NCBI GenBank assembly: GCA_030840645.1
Contig: JAVEEC010000069.1
Span: 1-54,034 of the forward strand
Direction of reading: 5' to 3'
DNA length: 54,034 bases
Source: Frankiaceae bacterium
GTDB lineage: Bacteria; Actinomycetota; Actinomycetes; BP-191
The notes below the pieces were generated by a model, which saw nothing but the letters and a program-made list of their open reading frames with translations, did not search any database and was not told the DNA's origin. Made by a program: the position numbers and the translations under genes. How positions within the stretch are numbered: position 1 is the stretch's first letter; every line of letters starts with the position of its first letter. This document shows positions 15,815 through 24,100 of this stretch, piece after piece.

Positions 15815-17818
15815 TCAGTTGGACAAGAGCCCGAACGGTTTCTTGTGTCGCTCGGATTCCCACTTCACCAGCGTGTCGAGGTGCCGCGCTGTCACGGCGT
15901 CGGGCGCGAGGCCTTGCGCCACGAGTCGTACGGTGGTCATCGCGCCGCCGAACACCTCGATGGCTTCGGCGTCGCCGATTGACACCGCGGCTTCGCGAAC
16001 AAGTCTCAGCCTCTTGATCGCGTCGGGTAGCGGGCCGTTGATCTTCGGACCTACCTGCATCGCCAGGTAGTGCCGGACTGCGGCCTGCGAGAGAACCCGC
16101 GCGCCGTCGAGCGTGCACCGCGAGACGGCGATGGCAAAGGCTAGTTCGGTCTCTACTCCCTCGCCGAGGCGTGACTTCGTGTCTCGGTATTCGCGCAAGC
16201 CGCCGAGCGGCGCGCGAAACACGTGCCGTGCGCCGTCATTAGCATCGACTGAGAACTCGAGTTCAGCGACGCGGTCTGGCAGCGAGACCAGCAGCGCACC
16301 AGCGGTAGGGATGAGTGCCGGAAGTGCACCTCGCGCAGTCACAGCGACGCTAGCATCCTCGATGACGACGGCAACGTCCTCCCACCCGAGCAGCCGCAGC
16401 ATCGCTCGCGGCATCGCGTCAGCAACAACGCCGAGGCTGGCGACGTCCGGCGTCGGGATGTCGATACCCATCTCGTCGACTGCGACCGCGATTGCGAGAG
16501 CTGCCGCGTTCACCGACTCGGCCGCAGCCAGCAGCGCATCGCCAAACACTTCGGCGCTCATGTGCCTCGGGTTCTTGCGGACCGATAGGACGATCTCCCC
16601 CTGCTGTTCATCGACCTCGAAGTCCAGGTGTGCGCTCGCGTTCCGTATTGCCGTGTCGAAGCCGCCGGCGAACGTGGCGGCACTAACTCCGGCGACACGC
16701 GTCAGCAACTGGGTCGGATAGTTCCGAACGAGCGCGTCGTAGGGCTCCCCTGTTGCCACCGCCAGCAGCGTCGCCGTCAGGTGACGAACAGGACCCTCGA
16801 CCACGTCCTGAACGTGCTGCAACAGAGACCGCACGACCTGACGCGACGACAACTGCTCGGCGTCGAGCACGATGAGCAGCGTGTCGACCGCGTCCAAGGC
16901 AACCTGCTGCGTCTGCGTCTCACCTGCCCGCCATGAAGCCGACGATGCCACCGTGCGGAACCGATCGGGCTCGGCGCGAAGAATCGACAGACACTCCCGG
17001 GCGATCGCCTTCGATTTGTCGAAGTCGTAGAGTGCCCGCGCTGGCACGATCGCGAGGGACGCGGCGATCGCGGTGCCAGGCGACACCTCGGCTGCGCCGG
17101 TGATCTCGGCTATCTCCGATTCGGCGGCTGACGCGACGGAGAGCAGCGGCTCCCCGCTCATGCCGAACTTGACACCCAAGGCGACTTCCGACAGCGCGTC
17201 CAGCCAATTGTGACGACCAACGTCCGTGATCGCCGCCATGGCATCGATGCGATCGCCGATCTCTGCTGCGGTAGCGGCGGCGCTGTCCAGATCGCGCTGC
17301 GCCGCTTGGGCTAGCAACTGAGCCTCGCGCGGTGTGCGCGCTTCGAACGCCCGTAGAAACCCGCGCACCGAGGCTTCGATCAACTGCAAGGCGCCAGCAA
17401 AGGCTCGCTTGTGGTTCGTCCACGGCCGGAGTGCATCGTGTGAGGCCCAGTCGGCGAGTTGACGAATACGCACGACCGCGGCAACCAGGTCCCCCGACTC
17501 CGGCGCGTTCGGCGACACCTTCGCTAATGCATCTAGGACACGGCCAGGCAACGCCGCCGCCTCGTGCATTGCGTCGCCGAGTTCAAGGTCGGCGATAGTG
17601 GTCGCCGGTCGGTCGAGCGCAGACAGCACGTCCGCGACAAGAGCGGATCGACGCTGGAGAACCGGATCGGCCTCGCGCGGATCCGACTTCATACCGCAAT
17701 CCGGACATGGCTGCGTCGCGACCCGCATCGCTTGGCAACGCGCGCACTCGATCTGCCTGAACGTGATGTTGATGACGTGCGCACCGTGGGTCGCGTCACG
17801 TTGCTCGCTCACAGGCAT
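15815..17818 (-). CDS. Island protein with N-terminal zinc ribbon and HEPN-type RNxxxH motif, 667 aa
   Basis: I start at ATG 17818 because the zinc-binding pattern C25-x2-C28 ... C38-x2-C41 (ECARC, PCPDC) follows closely; the region before it looks non-coding although the frame stays open. A long alpha-helical, Ala-rich middle follows. At residues 392-397, RNASAH in the setting FDTAIRNASAHLDFEV matches the R-[polar]-x3-H active-site motif of HEPN ribonucleases, including the downstream DF...GEIVLSVRK seen in that superfamily. Residues 400-667 are mixed alpha/beta with no clear match. HEPN proteins often cut RNA in toxin, Abi or anti-phage systems, so defence is a reasonable inference. Location in an integrated island supports it. 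Not a family I can name. Confidence 0.75.
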   Translation of the reverse strand: MPVSEQRDATHGAHVINITFRQIECARCQAMRVATQPCPDCGMKSDPREADPVLQRRSALVADVLSALDRPATTIADLELGDAMHEAAALPGRVLDALAKVSPNAPESGDLVAAVVRIRQLADWASHDALRPWTNHKRAFAGALQLIEASVRGFLRAFEARTPREAQLLAQAAQRDLDSAAATAAEIGDRIDAMAAITDVGRHNWLDALSEVALGVKFGMSGEPLLSVASAAESEIAEITGAAEVSPGTAIAASLAIVPARALYDFDKSKAIARECLSILRAEPDRFRTVASSASWRAGETQTQQVALDAVDTLLIVLDAEQLSSRQVVRSLLQHVQDVVEGPVRHLTATLLAVATGEPYDALVRNYPTQLLTRVAGVSAATFAGGFDTAIRNASAHLDFEVDEQQGEIVLSVRKNPRHMSAEVFGDALLAAAESVNAAALAIAVAVDEMGIDIPTPDVASLGVVADAMPRAMLRLLGWEDVAVVIEDASVAVTARGALPALIPTAGALLVSLPDRVAELEFSVDANDGARHVFRAPLGGLREYRDTKSRLGEGVETELAFAIAVSRCTLDGARVLSQAAVRHYLAMQVGPKINGPLPDAIKRLRLVREAAVSIGDAEAIEVFGGAMTTVRLVAQGLAPDAVTARHLDTLVKWESERHKKPFGLLSN

Positions 17819-17984
17819 AAGCTCACACGGCCTCGCCGAGGCGCCGACAGGAAGGCTCCTCGACGTTCTCTGGCTCCTTGGCTGGCGACAGCGTACCCGA
17901 GCGTTCCAAGCCCCGGGGCCGGGGACGCCATGGCAAGTAACACCACCGGCGGCCGCTGCTGACGTAAGCCCACATCCGTGGCGC

Positions 17985-18131
17985 TCATCCGGCAGATTCT
18001 CCACGGAACCGGCACCAGCACGCGTCGGCGAGCCACGCGAACCCGTTGACCGCGTCGTGCACCTGGTGCAAGGCCAATCCGAAACCGATGAGCGCAGCGA
18101 GATACCCACCGCCTCGTGCGGGTCGTGCCAT
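17985..18131 (-). CDS. Small membrane-type protein, 48 aa, upstream of the HEPN gene
   Basis: ATG 18131 has an excellent ribosome site (GAGAGGAG, six-base spacer). The product begins MARPARGGG, then a mostly hydrophobic stretch (YLAALIGFGLALHQVHDAVNG) and ends with two Cys (CWC) and a basic/acidic tail. It precedes the HEPN-protein gene by 166 bases on the same strand, so co-transcription is possible. Function unknown; it could be a regulatory partner or a membrane effector of the island system. Confidence 0.5.
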   Translation of the reverse strand: MARPARGGGYLAALIGFGLALHQVHDAVNGFAWLADACWCRFRGESAG

Positions 18132-18311
18132 ATCGTGCTCCTCTCGTCGTTGCTCTGACGGACGCCGGCAAGCGCTCCGTGAACGACAGCGAAGCGCGCG
18201 GCGCCCTGGCCGCCTACGTTTCGGTGCGAAGTTGCGAGTTACGCGGTATCGACGGTGCGAGTTCGCCACGACGGGACGATCGTGTCGCACCCCTCCCCTA
18301 CGGTGGCATAC
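18132..18311. promoter_or_regulatory. Divergent intergenic region inside the island
   Basis: This 180-bp stretch separates the minus-strand peptide/HEPN genes from the plus-strand HTH gene. It contains a repeated word, GTGCGA(A)GTT-like, at 18221-18240 and 18255-18263, and a CCCCTCCCCTAC segment next to the plus-strand start. It must hold both promoters. It is a natural target for the HTH protein, though this is unproven. Confidence 0.4.
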
Positions 18312-19385
18312 GTGGCTGACACTCTGCTGGACACGGAGGCGTTGATCGCGCGGGCGCACGCGGAAGGGTGCGACCTCACTCGCCGGATGTTGCAGTCGTG
18401 GGTGGCGAAGCGGCTTGTTCCGGCGCCGCGACGCGCGGGTCGTACCGGGTGGGTGCACGCCGAGCCGGATGTCGCGTACGTCGTCGCGGCCTGCCGCCTA
18501 CGTACCACCGTGCGGAGCCTCGACGCGCGCCGCGTACATCTCTGGCTCGATGGGTTCGACCAGCGTCCGGAGGACGTGCGGGCATCCCTCGTTACGATCA
18601 TGAAGCGAATCGACAGCGCACTGCGCCGCGAGGTCGACGGCACGTTGGCGCGGCTCGGGATGTCCGCCGACGATCCCGGCGCGAGCAGCGCAGTCTGCGC
18701 CGCGCTCGCCGGGGCGCTCGCAAGCAAGCGAGGCAAGAACGCGCTACCTCGGTTCGCGCGACAGCCGTTGCGCGGTCGCGTGACGGGGATCGAGTATCTG
18801 CTGCGGTTGTTCATCTTCGGTGAGGCAAACCAAGACGCCGAAACTGAAGCCAAGGCCGCGGAGAAGGTCATGGGTGTGTCGGCCGGCCGGCGACGGCTGC
18901 GCGGCATCGGTCCTTGGCTCACTGGACCGGCCAGCGTCATGGCATCAGCCGCGCGCGTGATGAGCCTCCCGGCGCTCGTCGCGGCAGCGGCGACCGCGAC
19001 GGACGACGAACTGACGGCCGCGCGAGAGGCAGTGCACTCGCTGCGGGCCTTCCCGAAGATCGTGCGGCTGCTCGCGGCGTGGACCAACGAGGACAACCCC
19101 GTGGGCTGGGGTGGGCTACGTCTACTACCGTCGGACGAGACCGTGCTGCCGCTACTTCTCCTCGCGGTCCTGTCGTTGCGGCGCGCGATGCCCGACAACG
19201 TGCAAGCCGTGGTGGGCGCGCTCGACGACGTCGTGCACGACGCCGGCCCTCACGTCGATGAGTTGCTACACCTGTCCGACAGCGACTTCGCTGCACGAAC
19301 CAAGAACGTGTCAGCGGCCGATGCGGCAGCGCTGACGCGCGTGCGAGACGAGTTCCGACGTACCACGCGCCGTGGCGCACCGTAA
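18312..19385 (+). CDS. Island protein with N-terminal MerR-like HTH, 357 aa
   Basis: Start is uncertain: GTG at 18255, 18303 and 18312 are in frame. I chose 18312 because the recognisable domain starts there and no site has a clear ribosome sequence. Residues 1-80 (TRRMLQSWVAKRLVPAPRRAGRTGWVHAEPD..) fit the MerR/HTH_17 plan: helix-turn-helix, a turn rich in Pro/Arg and a helix with LRTTVRSLDARRVHLWLDGF. The rest is alpha-helical with a conserved-looking core (GIEYLLRLFIFGE) and a hydrophobic run VLPLLLLAVLSL near residue 285. It is transcribed away from the HEPN gene. Likely DNA-binding regulator or partner; family unknown to me. Confidence 0.7.
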   Translation: MADTLLDTEALIARAHAEGCDLTRRMLQSWVAKRLVPAPRRAGRTGWVHAEPDVAYVVAACRLRTTVRSLDARRVHLWLDGFDQRPEDVRASLVTIMKRIDSALRREVDGTLARLGMSADDPGASSAVCAALAGALASKRGKNALPRFARQPLRGRVTGIEYLLRLFIFGEANQDAETEAKAAEKVMGVSAGRRRLRGIGPWLTGPASVMASAARVMSLPALVAAAATATDDELTAAREAVHSLRAFPKIVRLLAAWTNEDNPVGWGGLRLLPSDETVLPLLLLAVLSLRRAMPDNVQAVVGALDDVVHDAGPHVDELLHLSDSDFAARTKNVSAADAAALTRVRDEFRRTTRRGAP

Positions 19386-19422
19386 GGCCAGATGCGCAGA
19401 CGAGTAAAGCAGGCTGCGGCCT

Positions 19423-19441
19423 GCGCTAACAACGCGCTAAC
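19423..19441 (+). other. Right arm-type integrase site pair
   Basis: GCGCTAAC at 19423-19430 and 19434-19441, spaced by AAC with an 11-base period, mirrors the pair at 15416-15434. It lies 141 bases inside attR. Confidence 0.65.
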
Positions 19442-19559
19442 GTCGCGGGCCGGATGCCTCCGGATCGGCCGCGACAGGACGACACGAGATTCCGCAAAAC
19501 CGCAGGTCAGGTGGGGTGTCACCAACTGCCCCGGACTGCCTCGGACGTAGTTGCCGTGC

Positions 19560-19608
19560 CTCTTAATCCGCGCAGGTTCGCGGTTCAAGTCCCTGGCGGC
19601 GCACCACG
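19560..19608 (+). other. attR: partial tRNA-Lys copy
   Basis: The copy runs from the anticodon loop (CTCTTAATCCGCG) to the CCA end. Compared with the intact gene it carries a two-base insertion (CA) and one mismatch before the exact 27-bp att core at 19582-19608. It has no 5' half and cannot be a functional tRNA. It is the displaced original 3' end left by insertion. The 276 bases 19386-19661 hold no convincing gene. Confidence 0.85.
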
Positions 19609-19661
19609 CCCGGCCTGCGGCTCCGCCGGTCGGCTCGAGACCACGCGCGGGGGCCATCACG

Positions 19662-20279
19662 TTGCCGGTCGATCGCAGGCTCCTGTGGGCAGTCCTCGTG
19701 ATCGTTGCCGCAGCGACGGTCGTCGACGGTCGGCGGCGCGAGCCCGCTCCTCCGTTCGCCTTCGCGCCCGGTACGACGCGGGGCGGCTTCTACGCGACAG
19801 CGACCTCACGTCCGATCGTCGGTATCGCTGCGCTCGGCCAGCTGCACGCGACAGCGCCTTCGTCATCGACTACGTCGAGCCGGTCACGACGAGCGACGAT
19901 GTGAACGTCGTCGGGGTACGCGCGCTCTTCTATGGGTTCGGTCGAACCGCGAACGGCTACCGCCGTTCGTCGGGCTCGCCTGCGATCGTCTGCGCGTTCG
20001 GGCCGGTGTCGGGTTTCGGCCCCACCTATCCGGTGGACGGGGCTTCAGGTCGCCGCGGGCGACGACGTCGATCTGGTGGTTTACGGCAGCGCATCGGGCC
20101 CTGGCGACTACACGATCCGCGGCGTCCGGATCGGATACACGGTCGCCAAGACCCACGGGCGCGCCGTCACGACGGATCAGGTCATGGAGATCCATCTCGT
20201 ACGACCCGGTGCGCCGCTGGGGGACGGAGTCTGCCGGCCCGAGGTCGGAACCGACTTCGCCGAACGGCCTCAGGACTGA
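19662..20279 (+). pseudogene. Exported-protein gene with two frameshifts
   Basis: A TTG start begins MPVDRRLLWAVLVIVAAATV, a signal or membrane segment, running in frame to about 19850. From about 19855 the coherent sequence (SAFVIDYVEPVTTSDDVN...) lies one frame over. Near 20040, in a GGGG run, it returns to the first frame as GLQVAAGDDVDLVVYGSASG and continues to TGA 20277-20279. Joining the parts gives about 205 residues of a beta-rich secreted protein with GVRALFYGFG and DYTIRGVRIGY strands. The family is unknown. Two compensating frameshifts suggest decay or assembly errors. Confidence 0.6.
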
Positions 20280-20284
20280 GAACG

Positions 20285-21025
20285 TCAGCCGGCGAAGTGG
20301 ACGGGCCGGGGAAGCGGCCTCGGCGTCGAGCCCGGCGTGACGAGGACGACGAACGCGCGGTCCTGGTAGTCGGTCCCCGGGCACGAGGCCGCGAAGAAGT
20401 ACGGGCCCGGCGGAACGTTCGGGATCGTGTAGTCGCCCGAGAACGTGTCGTCGGGACGCAGCGTGACCGCGACGTTCGCCGCGCCGCCGTTGTTGCCGAA
20501 CACGACGACCACGTCGTTGCCGAGGCAGTTGGTGCCGGAGACGTGGACGGCGGTGCCCGCCCGGCCCTGCGCCTTGTTGGTGCTCAGCACGCCGTTCGCG
20601 ACCTGGATCGTGATGGCGACGGTGTTGCTCGTCGTGCCGCCCGCCTGCCGGGCGCGGAACGGCTGGGACGTCGAGGTCTGCGAGGCGCTGGCGCACGTCA
20701 CGCTCGCCTCGACGCTGGCGTCCTGGTCCGGCGTGGCGGCCTCGGGCACGGTGACGTCCTTGCTGAACGCGCCGTCGCCGTCCGTCGTCCCGCTCGCGTC
20801 CAGCGTCGCCGTCCCGCCGTCGTGCTTCGTGTAGGTGAACGTCACGGTGTACGGCGCGGTCGCGCACGCGTTCGACCCGTTGACGGTGAACGTCTCTTCG
20901 AGCTTCACCTCGGAGTCTGGGACCGCGATCGAGAACGGTGCCGCTCTCGCGACGGCGGACGCCGGCGCGAGGGGCAGCGACATGCCGAGCGTGGCGGTCG
21001 CGACGATGACGCGGCGTAGACGCAC
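20285..21025 (-). CDS. Exported Ig-like protein, 246 aa
   Basis: GTG 21025 has GGGAGG four bases upstream and opens a signal peptide (VIVATATLGMSLPLAPASA). The mature protein has two beta-sandwich-like domains. The first is EETFTVNGSNACA, with C...C and DASVEASVTCAS. The second is GRAGTAVHVSGTNCLGNDVVV, with GDYTIPNVPPGPYFFAASC, like carboxypeptidase-regulatory or TIG/Ig folds. Two Cys pairs are likely disulfides. No anchor is present. It ends six bases after the broken gene on the opposite strand, so the two converge. Role unknown. Confidence 0.75.
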   Translation of the reverse strand: MRLRRVIVATATLGMSLPLAPASAVARAAPFSIAVPDSEVKLEETFTVNGSNACATAPYTVTFTYTKHDGGTATLDASGTTDGDGAFSKDVTVPEAATPDQDASVEASVTCASASQTSTSQPFRARQAGGTTSNTVAITIQVANGVLSTNKAQGRAGTAVHVSGTNCLGNDVVVVFGNNGGAANVAVTLRPDDTFSGDYTIPNVPPGPYFFAASCPGTDYQDRAFVVLVTPGSTPRPLPRPVHFAG

Positions 21026-21189
21026 CCGGCCTCCCGGCGGTCGAGCGAACGCGCCGGACGCTAGCACCGCAGGACCCGGACGTTCGTGAGTTAGGGGGAT
21101 TTCGCGAAACGCGTACCAGGCGACGCCGTACAAGGGACGATCGGCCGGACCAGGCCACCGCTCGTCACGTGCTGTGCGAAGGGATACTC

Positions 21190-24100
21190 ATGTCGGCCCG
21201 CGCCAACGGCAGGCCGAGCCGGGGGGGCCGGCTCGCGCGCGGGCTGTTGATCGCCCTGCCGCTCGGTGGAGCCCTCGTCGCCGCACTCGCGTCGACCGCG
21301 TCCGGTGCAGCGTTCGGGGCGTCGGTCTCGGTGTCGGCGCCGCCGCAGTATCTGGGTGACACGGCCGGGACGACGTTCACGTTCACGGTGAAGAACACCG
21401 GCACGTCGAACCGGATCGGTGCCGTCGAGATCCGCCGCCCCTCGGACGGGTGGACCGTCGTCGCCTGCCCGGCAGGACCGGCCGGGTGGAAGCGCACGGC
21501 AACGGCATCCTCGTGCCGTTACACGAGCGCTGTCAGCGCCGCGGACGACCTCGCCCCGAAGGCGGCGAAGACGTTTCAGGTGAAGGCGACCAGCGCGCAG
21601 GGCCGGACCAACAGGACCGGCACCTGGCGGGCGGTGGTGAGCAGGTCGAACGGCTTCTCCCCCGCCGGCAACGTCGCCAACGCGGCGCCGACGACGACGA
21701 CGTCCATGACCTCGACGGTGTTCACCTGGCAGGTCGTGTCCGCGCCGCTGACCGGCTCCACCGCCTTCGGCGGCTGCCCGGCGGGCGCGAAGTCCGCGCA
21801 CGCCGGCACGACGCACACCGCCGTCGTCTGCGCCCGCAACCACGCCTACACCCGCCTCGCCCCAGTCAAGGCGTACTCGGCGCTCGGCGGGACGATGGTC
21901 AAGACTCCCGGCGGCTATGACGCGGTGAGCGCACCGGCGCGCAGCGGCGTCCTCGGCGTCGTCCACTGGACCGGCACGACCCTCACCTCCACCGTCGGCA
22001 CCGGCAAGACGGTGGCCGTGCGGATCGGCTCGGCCGCGAACCAGACCTCGCCGCTGACGACGCTGACGGGTTACGCCGCCACCAACACCGCGCCCGTCGC
22101 CGCCGCCGACGCAGCCAGCGGCGCTGAGGAGACGGTGATCTCCGGCAGCGTGCTCGGCAACGACAGCGACGCCGACGGCGACGCGATCGACGCCACCGTC
22201 GCCGCACAGCCGAGCCACGGCAGCGTCGACCTCGACGACAACGGCTCGTTCACCTACACCCCCGCAGCCAACTTCGCCGGACCCGACTCCTTCACCTATA
22301 CCGCCTCCGACGGCTTCACCAGCTCGACGCCGGCAACGGTCACGCTCACCGTCGACCCGGTCAACGACGGCCCGGCCGACACCGTGCCCGGCGCGCAGAC
22401 CGTCGGCGAGGACCGGGTACTGACGTTCGCCATCGGGACGAACGGCGTCTCGGTCGCCGACGTGGACTCCGCCGCCTCGGACATCTCGGTAACCCTGACC
22501 GTGACGAACGGCACCCTGGCACCGTCGACGGATGACGGGATGACGAGCTGCACCGGCGACGACACCAGCACGCTGGTACTGGTCGGCCCGCTGGCGGCGG
22601 TCAACACCGCTCTCGACGGCCTCACCTACAGCCCGAACGCGAACTTCCACGGCGCGGACACGCTGACCATGCTGACCTCCGACCTCGGCCACACCGGCTC
22701 GGGTGGCGCGCTGACGGACACCGACACGGTCGCGATCACGGTGTCGTCGGTGAACGACGAGCCGTCGTTCGTCAAGGGCGCGGACCAGACCGTCGCGGAG
22801 GACAGCGGCGCGCACACCGTCATCGGCTGGGCCACCGGCACCAGTCCAGGACCGGCGGACGAAGCAGGCCAGAGCGTGGAGTTCCTGGTGGTCGTCAACG
22901 ACACCAACGGACTGTTCACCACCCAGCCCGCGGTCGCCACGAACGGCGACCTCACCTACACGCTGGCGGCCGACGCGTTCGGCACCGCGACCGTCACCGT
23001 CAGCGCGCACGACAACGGCGGCACCGCGAACGGCGGCGACGACCTCGGCAGCGACACACTCATCGTCACCGCCACCCCGGTCAACGACGCGCCGAGCTTC
23101 ACCAACGCCGGCAACCTGCCGACCGTCGGCGAGGACGCCGGCGCGCAGACCCTCGCGAGCTGGGCGACCAACGTGTCGAAGGGTCCGGCGAACGAGTCGG
23201 GCCAGACGCTGCACTTCACGGTCACCAACGACGGCGGCGGGCTGTTCTCGACGGAGCCGGCGGTCGCGGCCGACGGCACGCTCACCTACACCACGGCGCC
23301 GAACGCCAGCGGCACGGCGAACGTCACGGCCACCCTGGCCGACGACGGCGACACCACCGGCGGCGGCAGTGATACCAGCGCCACCGTCACCGTCACGCTG
23401 ACCGTCGGCGCGGTCAACGACGCGCCGACGTTCACGATGGGCGACGACCAGACGACGCCGGAGGACAGCGAGCCGCAGAACGTCGCCACCTGGGCGACGG
23501 AGATCAGCGGGGGTCCGGCCGACGAGTCCCAGACGGTCGACTTCATCGTGACCAACGACACCAACGCAATGTTCTCCGCGCAACCGGTGGTCGCGGCGAA
23601 CGGCGACCTCACGTACACGCCCGCCGACAACGCGTTCGGCGTGGTCACGGTGACGGTCAAGGCCCACGACGTCGATGGGGGCGCGGACACCAGCGAGCCG
23701 CAGACGTTCACGATCACGGTGAGCCCCGTCAACGACACGCCGGCGTTCACGAAGGGCGGCGACCAGACCGTGGACGAGGACGCGGGCCCGCAGACCGTCA
23801 CCGGCTGGGCCACCGGCATCAGTGCCGGTCCGCCGAACGAGTCCGGGCAGGCGCTGACGTTCGCCGCCAGCCGCGGCGCGACCACGCGGTCGAGGGTCAC
23901 GAGCGTCAGCAACGACACGCTGTTTTCGGCCGTGCCGGCCATCGATGCCGTCACCGGTGACCTGACGTTCACCCCGGCGCCCGACGCCAATGGGACCGCC
24001 AGCCTCACCGTGACGCTGTCCGACGACGGCGGCGGCGACGACACCAGCGCGCCACAGACGTTCACCATCACCGTGAACGCCGTCAACGACCCGCCGACCT

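Larger units (their letters stand above)
15371..19608. mobile_element. Genomic island of about 4.2 kb integrated in tRNA-Lys
   Basis: The island is bounded by attL in the intact tRNA-Lys and attR in a truncated tRNA copy. Contents in order: integrase remnant, 667-aa zinc-ribbon/HEPN gene, 48-aa membrane-type peptide, and a divergent MerR-like HTH gene of 357 aa. Matching tandem GCGCTAAC sites sit just inside both ends. There are no replication or transfer genes. The integrase is broken, so the island is probably fixed. By eye the genes use more AT-ending codons than neighbours; this was not computed. Confidence 0.85.
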
